Shown: in pieces, positions 32,701 to 40,200 of the stretch
How the letters are laid out: every line of letters starts with the position of its first letter
Position numbering within the stretch: the first letter of the stretch is position 1
Origin: RGIG8775 sp045612185
Lineage (GTDB): Bacteria > Bacillota > Clostridia > Oscillospirales > CAG-272
Assembly: GCA_045612185.1 (NCBI GenBank)
Contig: JAZKYO010000100.1
Span: 1 to 64,000, forward strand
DNA length: 64,000 nucleotides
Direction of reading: 5' to 3'
Translations under genes and position numbers: made by a program
Notes under the pieces: model-generated
What the model was told of the DNA's origin: nothing
Databases searched by the model: none
Seen by the model: the letters and a program-made list of their open reading frames with translations, nothing else

Positions 32701-35104
32701 GGACTGCACACTTTACGGAAACGGTTTCACATACTCTCTTAACGGTGCGCCCACGGCATACAACTCCAAGCAGGGACACGGTATACTTATTACCAAAAAC
32801 GCGACCCTTGACAACCTTGTAATTGTCGGTGATGTATACAACTCCTACGGAGCTTATACAAATCAGGATTATTACAATTCCGCAGTTGACGTTGTAGGCG
32901 ACACTGTAATTCAGAACTGCTATATCTCCGGTTGTTCTGCGCCTATATCCACCCGTGCAAATGCTACGATTACTAATACCACCTTGTACGGTGGAACAGT
33001 AGCTAACTTGATTATCAAATCAGGCACCGTTACGTTGGAAGACGTAACTACAGCCAATTACGACGACGGCAGATCACTTGTAGGAATGGGTATTGTTATC
33101 CACTCCGAAGCGACAGAATCCGCAAAGCTTATTCTTAACGGAACGCTTACTCAGTACAACTTTATAAGCGAAAGCAAAGTTCCTACCGACACATACGCAA
33201 AAAATTTGCATACCGCAATGTTTGGTAATTCCTGCAGTAAGTATCATTTTGGAACAAGTCCTAACCGTTACGTTAACGCCGGTATTATCTCTCTGACAGC
33301 TTTGTTTAACGAATATGACATCACGGACAACGCTAATACAGGATACGTAGGAAATGCTGTAACCGTAAGTGGAGTAAACGGCTACGTATATACACAGCCC
33401 AATACAAGCGGCTCTGTAAACAACAACTGTCCCGAGTATAAGCCCACCACCCAAGGAGCGGTTTCGCCGAGCTATAGCTTTGACCACACTATAAATGAGG
33501 TGGCAAAAACCGATGGTAGCAATGACTATTGCTACGAGGAAAGCGGCACCGTATATATCTCAATGGACGAGGGCGATTCTTTCGATTGGAATACTTCCAT
33601 TTTGACAGTAACCAAGCTTGGCAACAAGCTCGATTATACGGTTACTATGAATGCCACCGACTATACGGGAAAAACTATTACCTTTAACACCGCCGGTGAT
33701 TATACGGTGACGTATACTTATACAGATGGATACAATAGCAAGCTTAATGAAAAAGGCGACGTTACAACTTACGAAATAACGTATACGAAAACCGTTGCAA
33801 TCAACGTATCTATTATCAAACCGACTACCAAGCACGCGGAGTTTACTTTTGGTAGCGCAGGAACAGCCTCCACTTCGACAACTGTTGGGAATAATACCTA
33901 CATTATGCCTAACGTTACCGCGACAAGCTCCACGGTTGGAAGCATAACGGTTAGTGGAACAACAATTTACTATCCTATTGTCAATGCGTATACGTCAGAC
34001 GGCGCAACCGCACATTCTTCTTTGAATAGTTGGTATATGTGCTATCCTGTGTTCAAAAACGTTATTTCGATTACAGATTATGAAAGTGCAGGAACAGGAA
34101 ACGCCGTCACATATGGCAGTTCTACCACGACTATGCCCAGCGGCTTGTCGTTGACAGCGTATTCTAATTATTTCTCGCAGACAACGGCTCCCAGTGGTGC
34201 GGTAAGCTTTACTTCGGGTGGTGCGGATATCGCTTTTAAGTATCAGGCAAGTAACAGCGCGTCAAGCACACCGACAACGCTGAGTAACGTTTTGATATAT
34301 GCTTCTCCTACATTAAGCAACAACGCACGTAACGAGATGTATCTGTTGGTACAGTACAAATATCAGGACAATGCCGGCGCGACTTACTATTACTATGTGG
34401 GATATCATATGCCACAGACAACGGTGAAAAACGTATGCGTAACCCCCGATACACCTGTAACACTCGCTGACGGAAGCCAAAAGCGCATCGACCAAGTGAC
34501 ATATGAAGATCAACTTCTGGTTTGGGATTTCTTCAACGGCGAATATACCGTTGTTCCTTCCGCTATCATTTTCGATCACGGATATGATAATCGCAGAGTT
34601 CTGAACTTGAATTTTGAGAATGGTATCACAGTTAAAGTTATTACAAATCACGGATTTTATCATGCACAAAGCGATTCGTTCGTATTCATTGACGAGGAGA
34701 ACGTTGAATCGTATATCGGTTCAGACTTTGTGAGAATGAGCGGAGACAGTTACGATACGGTTAAGCTTATTGGATATTCTGTAACAGAAGAATATACCGG
34801 CGCATATTCGATACAGACTGCGTTGCATAACAACTTTATGGTTGAAGGAATGTTCTCGATCACTGAGCCGGAATTTGACGGCTGGTTCGACTACTTCGTA
34901 ATCGGTGAGGGAATGAAGTATGACGAGGAAAAAATGCAGGCTGATATTGAAAAGTACGGCTTATACACCTATGAGGAATTTGCCGAGTATGTAACTTATG
35001 AACAATTCATCGCATTTAACGGACCGTACTTGAAGGTATTGGTAGGTAGAGGCGTTGTTACTTATGAGCAGATTCTCGCACTCATTGATGCCTACGTAAA
35101 TTAA
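29780..35104 (+). CDS. giant SipW-dependent adhesin with C-terminal Hint domain
   Basis: A 1774-residue protein, the largest in the window. A SipW-type signal peptide (CSIIALLLCFSMLLGTTYAWF) and TasA-like domain (about 35-205) lead into a linker domain (about 225-370). A GLUG/beta-helix region follows (about 380-620; GTGTEDDPYIIANADQF, GTFDGNGHTISNIY, GLFGYVNGGTVKNLT), then further beta repeats and a Ser/Thr/Tyr-rich stretch (about 1230-1545). The end is a Hint domain: Cys1553 (NVCVTPDTPVTLADGSQ), T1622-N-H1624 (VITNHGFYH) and L-H1683-N (LHNNFMVEGMF), then an 85-residue tail. No downstream splice nucleophile is seen, so cleavage or ester/amide transfer at Cys1553 is likelier than splicing. 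Confidence 0.8.
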   Translation: MKNTRKSLFCSIIALLLCFSMLLGTTYAWFTDSVTSVNNIIKAGNLDIAMYWNEDLTGSWKNIENENKLFDYDKWEPGYTEVRYVKIVNEGNLAFRYAMSVLPLGEVGILANVIDVYYVENPTAPIGDRTQLTAPVGTLAQVIAGEFVTSGKMENKGDELIVGIALKMREDAGNEYQGKSVGDAFSIQIVATQLAHENDSFDNTYDENATFPDAPVNEGVTAPVENENGLAKNDVALNGTNASATVPAGTKLEDGASKLTLTVTELNESGANIALGENDETKSLDVHIDGVAATNDKPIVISLGAIAPIGQNSGNFKLYHVENGQSNQMTAVASVAELVAHNQFYYDPATGEVTVAMATFSEVALVADTVNAWEGVVATAFARGTGTEDDPYIIANADQFVYLGDLISNYNENYGDKYYKLVADINLGGEENANEGHIFYPIGYHKVGGEIAPADLDDAPVFDYFDDAGEDYAVSHVSAIADNGTTWYTYGGAFQGTFDGNGHTISNIYQNTWQLKGNYSGNYWNAAMGLFGYVNGGTVKNLTVDNFSSDGEFTPTGVIAAYAVNSTFENIAITNCNPRVYNTGNGGIVGIGGNSSDPDTYALTFTNITIDNTNKISALWGSWDVACGGLVGMFRGAGQVYMTNCHVAAQIDVFNDVCGNYQYYWYRYSGMMIGTNKNMITDTNGYTVPETSKFHAENCTVHFGDWNDYYYCELVANSLASYTHDHQFSRLTQIQNVSEIQDANGNWITTGNYILMNGKTPTETCYHIVNQNGTLTQHLHTDAGEETVNGETVLKENNQRVYLPFNQLFTGYGWGVKHIPVYNGEDYAFDGITILDREVADSVKKFETKFTGDFLYRIGNQNTVSLGSLFKEIDNVKPSVTDSGVWVTVEAIDENSNVSGVFTKDTDTWTNGTLKFSGTGVVKVTIQDYNYCKPTVLYLEVVDATNLTSATGTITGGTFVLLCDVNTSTYVNYWDCTLYGNGFTYSLNGAPTAYNSKQGHGILITKNATLDNLVIVGDVYNSYGAYTNQDYYNSAVDVVGDTVIQNCYISGCSAPISTRANATITNTTLYGGTVANLIIKSGTVTLEDVTTANYDDGRSLVGMGIVIHSEATESAKLILNGTLTQYNFISESKVPTDTYAKNLHTAMFGNSCSKYHFGTSPNRYVNAGIISLTALFNEYDITDNANTGYVGNAVTVSGVNGYVYTQPNTSGSVNNNCPEYKPTTQGAVSPSYSFDHTINEVAKTDGSNDYCYEESGTVYISMDEGDSFDWNTSILTVTKLGNKLDYTVTMNATDYTGKTITFNTAGDYTVTYTYTDGYNSKLNEKGDVTTYEITYTKTVAINVSIIKPTTKHAEFTFGSAGTASTSTTVGNNTYIMPNVTATSSTVGSITVSGTTIYYPIVNAYTSDGATAHSSLNSWYMCYPVFKNVISITDYESAGTGNAVTYGSSTTTMPSGLSLTAYSNYFSQTTAPSGAVSFTSGGADIAFKYQASNSASSTPTTLSNVLIYASPTLSNNARNEMYLLVQYKYQDNAGATYYYYVGYHMPQTTVKNVCVTPDTPVTLADGSQKRIDQVTYEDQLLVWDFFNGEYTVVPSAIIFDHGYDNRRVLNLNFENGITVKVITNHGFYHAQSDSFVFIDEENVESYIGSDFVRMSGDSYDTVKLIGYSVTEEYTGAYSIQTALHNNFMVEGMFSITEPEFDGWFDYFVIGEGMKYDEEKMQADIEKYGLYTYEEFAEYVTYEQFIAFNGPYLKVLVGRGVVTYEQILALIDAYVN

Positions 35105-35110
35105 AAAAAC

Positions 35111-35168
35111 TCCCCGCCGCCTTCAGGTGGGAAAATCAAAGGGTGCAAAAAGAGATTTGAACCTTTTG
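35111..35168 (+). other. degenerate post-gene stem-loop, copy 3
   Basis: CCCGCC...GGTGGG with a following AATCAAAGGG arm resembles copies 1 and 2 but is eroded. It lies between the 1774-residue protein gene and the last gene of the locus. Confidence 0.4.
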
Positions 35169-35216
35169 AACACTAAAAATATTAACTCATGTAGATACTC
35201 GAAAGGAGGAAACGCT

Positions 35217-36029
35217 TTGGAAAAACAGAATAAATTTGAAAAGCTTACTGACAAGGCGTTTTCTCGCTTGATAGTCACTTCGATGCTTGGAATATTTATT
35301 TCCATCATATCGCTTTGCTCGGTAACGTGGGCGTGGTTCAGTCAGGATATTACTGTTCCGTCCAACACTATAAAGGCAGGTTATTACGAGGCTAACCTTT
35401 CGGTAGCTAACGTGACCTATTCAACGTCAGTAACCGCTGACAACAAAACCGTTACCGTGCAAAACGAGTCACCGATAGACGCTGACACCTCTGTTCAAGG
35501 CTTTTACAGGTATATGTTTGACGGAAATTCAGTATACAAGGTTAACATTCCCTACACTGCCAACGGCAGCAACGGATACTGCAAAATCCATATAGAGGGC
35601 TTGACTGCGCCGTTATTTGCAAACATTTCGTCAAACGACAGCGAGTTTGATTTCTTGATTAAGCTATCAAGCGCAGCTGAGGTTCGCTTTGAGCTTCGTT
35701 GGGGTACACACAGCGGAGAAAACGCTGTTGCTGACGGTGAGTTGCTGGAAGTTACCATTCCGGGCGACCAAGCCGAGAAACCGGCTGAAGAGCCACAACC
35801 CGTAGAGACTGAGCCCGTTGAAACTCAGCCTGTCGAGACTGAGCCCGTCGAAACCGAGCCAGTTGAGACTCAGCCTGTTGAAACCGAGCCCGTTGAGACC
35901 GAGCCTGTTGAAACTCAGCCTGTCGAGACCGAGCCTGTTGAAACCGAGCCCGTCGAGACCGAGCCCGTCGAGACCGAGCCTGTTGAAATTAACAACGACG
36001 CTTCGGAAGCTTCAGAAACAAACGAATAA
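35217..36029 (+). CDS. SipW-type exported protein with VETEP repeats
   Basis: A 270-residue protein starting at TTG 35217, set by AAAGGAGG seven bases upstream; the longer frame from 35127 has no ribosome site. Basic N-terminus, hydrophobic segment (about 19-38), then SVTWAWFSQDI, the SipW-type cleavage context. A compact beta domain (about 45-190) follows, then 5-residue PVETE/PVETQ repeats (about 195-258) and a short acidic tail. It lacks an LPxTG motif or a C-terminal helix, so anchoring would be non-covalent or via partners. The Pro/Glu stalk echoes that of the first gene of the locus. Confidence 0.75.
   Translation: MEKQNKFEKLTDKAFSRLIVTSMLGIFISIISLCSVTWAWFSQDITVPSNTIKAGYYEANLSVANVTYSTSVTADNKTVTVQNESPIDADTSVQGFYRYMFDGNSVYKVNIPYTANGSNGYCKIHIEGLTAPLFANISSNDSEFDFLIKLSSAAEVRFELRWGTHSGENAVADGELLEVTIPGDQAEKPAEEPQPVETEPVETQPVETEPVETEPVETQPVETEPVETEPVETQPVETEPVETEPVETEPVETEPVEINNDASEASETNE
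35799..35989 (+). repeat. 15-bp coding repeats (PVETE/PVETQ)
   Basis: Tandem in-frame 15-bp units alternate CCCGTTGAGACTGAG-like and CCTGTTGAAACTCAG-like forms, with a higher-order three-unit pattern (TE, TQ, TE). Changes of whole units would keep frame and alter stalk length. Confidence 0.88.
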
Positions 36030-36037
36030 TACAATGC

Positions 36038-36068
36038 AAAAGGCGAAGGAGATTTTTCCTTCGCCTTT
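36038..36068 (+). terminator. terminator of the surface-protein locus
   Basis: The 12-bp perfect stem AAAGGCGAAGGA with its complement (loop about 7 nt) lies 8 bp after the last gene. Confidence 0.9.
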
Positions 36069-36147
36069 ACTTATTTGGTTAAAATCTCGACACTTTGCCG
36101 AGACGGTACAAAAACAAAAAAGCATAGCGCTTTCTTCTTTTTCTTCT

Positions 36148-36302
36148 CGCGCGTGCCCTCCCCAGTCGCATAGTCGCAGTGTGTCGCTCGGGGACTCGCA
36201 TAAAACAGATAAAGCCGAATGAGATTGACTCTTTCTTTTTATTTCTGCCCGCGCGTTGCCCTCCCCAGTCGCATAGTCGCCGCGCGTCGCTCGGGGACTC
36301 GC
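36148..36302. repeat. duplicated GC-rich unit of about 52 bp
   Basis: The unit at 36148-36199 (CGCGCGTGCCCTCCCCAGTC onward to GGGGACTCGC) is repeated at 36250-36302 with few changes. It is richer in G and C than its surroundings and contains no gene. The region 36069-36470 holds only these repeats and fragments of the tRNA-Pro terminator, plus a CCACCCC/GGGGTGG hairpin near 36379-36396. Confidence 0.7.
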
Positions 36303-36451
36303 TTCCTTCGGCTCCTTGCTTTGAGGGGTATCGCTTCGCCAAAACGCCACCCGTGGCGGTTTAGCTTGCTCACCCTACCACCCCGCTTGGGGTGGCATAA
36401 TGACCGCACGTTCGAGCAGAATCGCATAAAACAGATAAAGACGAATGAGAT
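36197..36451. repeat. split copies of the tRNA-Pro terminator arm
   Basis: CGCATAAAACAGATAAAG and the following GAATGAG occur at 36197-36225 and again at 36423-36451 with one change. The second copy is one arm of the real terminator hairpin. The first lacks its pairing arm, so it looks like a truncated duplicate. Confidence 0.6.
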
Positions 36452-36471
36452 AAACTCATTCGGCTTTATCT
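36433..36471 (-). terminator. terminator after tRNA-Pro
   Basis: On the minus strand a 17-bp stem (AGATAAAG.CGAATGAG with its complement, one mismatch) follows the CCA end of tRNA-Pro, and a GTTTT tail follows it. Confidence 0.7.
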
Positions 36472-36546
36472 GGTCTAAGTGACACGACTTGAACGTGCGG
36501 CCTCTACCACCCCAAGGTAGCGCTCTCCCAACTGAGCTACACCTAG
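36471..36546 (-). tRNA. tRNA-Pro (GGG anticodon)
   Basis: A 76-nt cloverleaf on the minus strand. Acceptor CTAGGTG/CACTTAG with discriminator A and encoded CCA, D arm GCTC...GAGC, anticodon stem CTACC/GGTAG with loop TTGGGGT giving anticodon GGG, T loop TTCAAGT. C1-G72 and A73 are the known identity features of bacterial tRNA-Pro. No gene shares its transcript. Confidence 0.93.
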
Positions 36547-36761
36547 ATGTCTTAACGACTTGGATATTATACCACAACTATGAGAGAAAGTCAAGTGTTT
36601 TTTGGAATTTTTTTAAAAGTTTTTTGTGTTTTTTTGTCGAAAAATTTATTTTGATTTGTCAATCGGCAAAGTGTACAAAATACCCCCCGTTTTAGTGGAT
36701 ATTTTTCTATGCTATGTAATTTTAACCAAACTTTTCGCTAAAAAAACGTCACTTTTAACAA

Positions 36762-36790
36762 TTTACAAATCGACAAATATGTGGTACAAT
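36762..36790 (+). promoter_or_regulatory. promoter of the candidate small RNA
   Basis: -35 TTTACA (36762-36767), 17-bp spacer ending in TGG, -10 TACAAT (36785-36790). Transcription would start near 36797. Nothing gene-like is seen between 36547 and here. Confidence 0.7.
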
Positions 36791-36796
36791 GTTAAT

Positions 36797-36982
36797 CGTG
36801 GAAATCAGGCATGGGCCAACAGCCTGCTTTGCCAAAATAAGAGCACAACGTTTTTCTCCGTAATTTGCGAGGTATCAAGCTTATGATATTGGGAACGCTT
36901 ATACGGCACACGTTGTGTTTTTTATTTTTTATTATCAGGGCAGACATTTACAGAACTAACCTACTAAGGTTGGTTCTTTTTT
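36797..36982 (+). ncRNA. candidate structured small RNA (possibly 6S-like)
   Basis: An independent unit of about 185 nt has its own promoter and a strong terminator (36953-36982) and no credible reading frame. Nested pairing is visible: CACAACG with CGTTGTG, CCGTA with TACGG, and an inner TATCA/GATAT region, giving a long interrupted hairpin. A smaller CAGGC/GCCTG hairpin lies near the 5' end. Length, rod-like fold and constitutive-looking promoter resemble 6S RNA, but I do not recognise its conserved core with certainty. A leader regulating lon is less likely because lon has its own promoter. Confidence 0.45.
36953..36982 (+). terminator. intrinsic terminator of the small RNA
   Basis: The 10-bp stem GAACTAACCT with its complement (one G-T pair) and a four-base loop are followed by six Ts. 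Confidence 0.9.
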
Positions 36983-37066
36983 ATTCCCTTGACCCGATAT
37001 TTACGGATATTTAATAATAAATTGTAAAAATTCGAAAAAGATATAGCAATTTGGAAAAGTTTGTGG

Positions 37067-37072
37067 TATAAT
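37067..37072 (+). promoter_or_regulatory. lon promoter, extended -10
   Basis: TGG-TATAAT with a poor -35 (TAGCAA at 37044-37049, 17-bp spacer), 53 bp before the lon start. No CIRCE element is seen. Confidence 0.6.
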
Positions 37073-37124
37073 ATATTCTGTATATTTATATTTACGAAGA
37101 AAATTTTCCCGAAAGGTTTTAAAT

Positions 37125-39551
37125 ATGAGCAATTACAACAACTACATAGAAAAAGCCGAAAATCTTACACTTCCCGTTGTCGTTCTCAACGGAACGGTTG
37201 CGTTTCCTTCGGTTAACCTTAACTTTGAGATAAGCGAGAAAGCCTCTATTGCGGCGGCGCAGGCAGCCCTTGAGAGCAACTCCTTCATTCTACTCATAGC
37301 CAACGAAAAAAGCCCTCTCCCCTACGAGTCATTTGACGATCTTTACAAGGTAGGATGCGTGGCGAAAATAAAACAGTCTTTAAAGACGCCCGACAAGCAC
37401 CTCAGACTTATCGTTGAGGGCTATTCGCGCGCCACGGTAACCAAGTACAGTCAATTTGCCGAATACGTTATGGCTGATGCAATATGCAAAACCATACATC
37501 TAAAGGAGGACGGTGGCTTCCGCGGAGAAGCTCTTATAAGAGAAGGCATTTCCGCGATTGAAAGCATTATAAAATTCCTTCCCTCCTCCAGCTCCGACAT
37601 GCTTATGACAGCAAAGTCCATCAAGAACCCCGGACTTTTTGCTGACTTTGTGGCTTCTCATTTCCTTGTAAAATTCGGAGACAAGCAGACTGTTCTCGAA
37701 TGCTTTGAGCCCATTGAACGCCTTGAGTGTCTTATCGTTTTACTTGAGCAGGAGCTTGACCTTCTCAACTGCGAGTTCGACATTCACAGACAAGTCAGAG
37801 AGGCACTTAACAGACATCAGCAGGAGTACTATCTAAGAGAGCAAATCAAGGTTATAAGAGAAAAGCTCGGCGACGATTCGGAATCCGAATGCGAGGAATA
37901 CGAGGAAAAAATCCACGCAGCGGGACTTCCCGTGGAGCTTGAAGAAAAGCTTCTCAAGGAAAACGCACGCATTGCCAAAATGCCCTTTGGCACGTCGGAG
38001 GGGGCGCTTTTAAGGAACTATATAGACGTTTGCCTTGAGCTTCCTTGGAACAAACGCTCCGCTGATTGCGTAAACATTGCCAAGGCCAAAAAGATACTTG
38101 ACGCAGACCACGACGGACTTGAAAAGGTTAAGGAGCGAATCCTTGAATACCTTGCGGTAAAGCAGCTTTCGCCCGACCTTAAAAACCAGATAATCTGTCT
38201 TGTTGGCCCTCCCGGTGTGGGTAAAACCTCTATCGCGGCTTCTATCGCGCGTGCCATGAACCGCAAGTACGTTCGCGTATCGCTTGGCGGTGTCCGCGAT
38301 GAGGCTGATATCAGAGGCCACAGAAAAACCTACATCGGCGCTATGCCCGGCAGAATAATCAACGCTCTCACCGAGGCAAAGGTGTCTAATCCCCTGATAC
38401 TTCTTGACGAAATAGACAAGCTTACGAGAGACGCTCACGGAGACCCCTCGTCGGCGCTTCTTGAGGTGCTTGATGCCGAACAAAACAAGAATTTCCGAGA
38501 CCATTTCGTGGAATATCCCTTTGACCTTTCCGAATGTCTCTTTATCGCGACAGCAAACAGCTACGAGGGTATTCCCCGTCCGCTGCTTGACAGAATGGAA
38601 GTTATCGAGCTGAAAATATACACCAAGCGCGAAAAGCTGAACATTGCCAAAAACCATCTTATCCCCAAGCAGCTTAAGCGTCACGGACTCTCAAAACGCG
38701 CGTTTAAAATCAGTGACGACGCCATTTGCGAGATAATTGATTTCTATACCCGGGAGGCGGGCGTCAGAAACTTGGAGCGCACCGTTGCCGAGCTTTGCAG
38801 AAAAGCGGCTAAAAAGATTGTTGAAGAAGGTGTAAAGAGCGTTAGCGTAAGTACCCTAAATCTCGACAGCTTTTTGGGTGCTCGCAAGCTGCTTCCCGAA
38901 AATATTTCGGCAGAGGACGAAGTTGGCGTTGTAAACGGTCTTGCCTACACTGAGCTTGGCGGCTCAATGCTTAAAATAGAAGTAGCTGTTCTTGACGGTA
39001 CGGGCAAGATTGAGATAACAGGCTCGCTTGGCGAAGTTATGCAGGAGTCGGCAAAAATTGCCGTAAGCTACGTCCGCTCCATAGCCAAGGAATACGGTAT
39101 TGACAGCGATTTCTACAAAACCAAGGACATACATATTCACGCGCCCGAGGGGGCCGTTCCCAAGGACGGACCGTCGGCAGGCGTTACCATCACAACCGCA
39201 CTTGTAAGTGCGCTTACAGGGCGTCCCGTGCGCCGAGACGTGGCAATGACGGGTGAGATAACTCTTCGCGGAAACGTGCTTGCCATAGGCGGACTCAAAG
39301 AGAAAACTATGGCGGCTTATAATGCGGGTGTAAAGTGTGTACTTATCCCGAGCGACAACTTGAAGGACCTTGAGGAGATAGATCCGCTTGCAAAGGACAA
39401 TCTTGAATTTATCCCATGCAGAAAAATCTCGACGGTGCTTGAAACGGCGCTTTGCACCCTTTCCACCGACCAAGAGATGCGTTTAGGCGACGAAAAGCTT
39501 CCCGAAATTTCGGGCAAAATAGGAATAGGCGCAAGCGCGTCCTCAAAATAA
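37125..39551 (+). CDS. lon: ATP-dependent protease Lon
   Basis: An 808-residue LonA that degrades misfolded and regulatory proteins in the cytoplasm as a hexamer. N-terminal substrate-binding LON domain (about 12-205), AAA+ module with Walker A GPPGVGKT (361-368) and Walker B-like LILLDEIDK, and C-terminal protease domain with Ser684 (DGPSAG) and Lys727 (GGLKEK) as the catalytic dyad. Full family length. It precedes engB as in Bacillus subtilis. The ribosome site is GAAAGG. Confidence 0.97.
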   Translation: MSNYNNYIEKAENLTLPVVVLNGTVAFPSVNLNFEISEKASIAAAQAALESNSFILLIANEKSPLPYESFDDLYKVGCVAKIKQSLKTPDKHLRLIVEGYSRATVTKYSQFAEYVMADAICKTIHLKEDGGFRGEALIREGISAIESIIKFLPSSSSDMLMTAKSIKNPGLFADFVASHFLVKFGDKQTVLECFEPIERLECLIVLLEQELDLLNCEFDIHRQVREALNRHQQEYYLREQIKVIREKLGDDSESECEEYEEKIHAAGLPVELEEKLLKENARIAKMPFGTSEGALLRNYIDVCLELPWNKRSADCVNIAKAKKILDADHDGLEKVKERILEYLAVKQLSPDLKNQIICLVGPPGVGKTSIAASIARAMNRKYVRVSLGGVRDEADIRGHRKTYIGAMPGRIINALTEAKVSNPLILLDEIDKLTRDAHGDPSSALLEVLDAEQNKNFRDHFVEYPFDLSECLFIATANSYEGIPRPLLDRMEVIELKIYTKREKLNIAKNHLIPKQLKRHGLSKRAFKISDDAICEIIDFYTREAGVRNLERTVAELCRKAAKKIVEEGVKSVSVSTLNLDSFLGARKLLPENISAEDEVGVVNGLAYTELGGSMLKIEVAVLDGTGKIEITGSLGEVMQESAKIAVSYVRSIAKEYGIDSDFYKTKDIHIHAPEGAVPKDGPSAGVTITTALVSALTGRPVRRDVAMTGEITLRGNVLAIGGLKEKTMAAYNAGVKCVLIPSDNLKDLEEIDPLAKDNLEFIPCRKISTVLETALCTLSTDQEMRLGDEKLPEISGKIGIGASASSK

Positions 39552-39572
39552 CACGCAAGAAAGGAGCTTTGT

Positions 39573-40181
39573 ATGGCATTAAATCTTCAGAACGTAAATC
39601 TTCGGATAAGTGCGGGTACAGCTAAGCAGTTTCCCACTGACGCTATTCCGCAGGTAGCGCTTTCGGGACGCTCAAACGTCGGAAAAAGCTCACTGATAAA
39701 TAATTTGCTCAACAGAAAAAGTTTGGCGAGAGTAAGCTCGTCACCCGGAAAAACTATCACCATAAACTTCTACGACATCGACAAAAAGTTGTTTCTTGTA
39801 GACCTTCCGGGATACGGTTTTGCTAAGCGCACCTTCAGCGACAAGGAACAATGGTCAACTCTGACCGATGGCTATTTCACGCAGAACAAGAATATTGACC
39901 TGCTTGCCGTTGTGGTTCAGCTTATTGACAGCCGCGCTTGCATAACCAAGGACGACGAGATGATGCTTGAGTTTATGAACTCCGCTGAAATTCCTTATAT
40001 AATAGTTGTAACCAAAACCGACAAGCTGAACGCTACAGAGCGAAAGGCTAACCTTGAAGCTATCGCCTCTCACCCCGCGGTTGCAGAGGGCACGCCTATA
40101 GTTCCCTATTCGTCCTTGAAAAACGAGGGCAGAAACGAGCTTTGGCGCGAGATTTCCAAATTTACCAATATCAAACCCTGA
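39573..40181 (+). CDS. engB: ribosome biogenesis GTPase YsxC/EngB
   Basis: A 202-residue GTPase of the EngB group needed for 50S subunit assembly. G motifs are GRSNVGKSS (P-loop), a TI switch, DLPGYGFA, TKTD and a late SS. GAAAGGAG precedes the ATG, 21 bp after lon. The lon-engB pair is conserved across Firmicutes. Confidence 0.95.
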   Translation: MALNLQNVNLRISAGTAKQFPTDAIPQVALSGRSNVGKSSLINNLLNRKSLARVSSSPGKTITINFYDIDKKLFLVDLPGYGFAKRTFSDKEQWSTLTDGYFTQNKNIDLLAVVVQLIDSRACITKDDEMMLEFMNSAEIPYIIVVTKTDKLNATERKANLEAIASHPAVAEGTPIVPYSSLKNEGRNELWREISKFTNIKP

Positions 40182-40200
40182 TTGAAAGGAGTGCCGCGTA

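Noticed and set aside
34436..34880. Hint region as a self-splicing intein
   Set aside because: No C-terminal splice motif with a following Cys/Ser/Thr nucleophile, and no extein homology after it. The region ends in a unique 85-residue tail.
36797..37124. Small RNA region as a riboswitch or T-box leader of lon
   Set aside because: A separate extended -10 promoter lies at 37067 after the terminator, and no T-box specifier or known riboswitch core is recognised.
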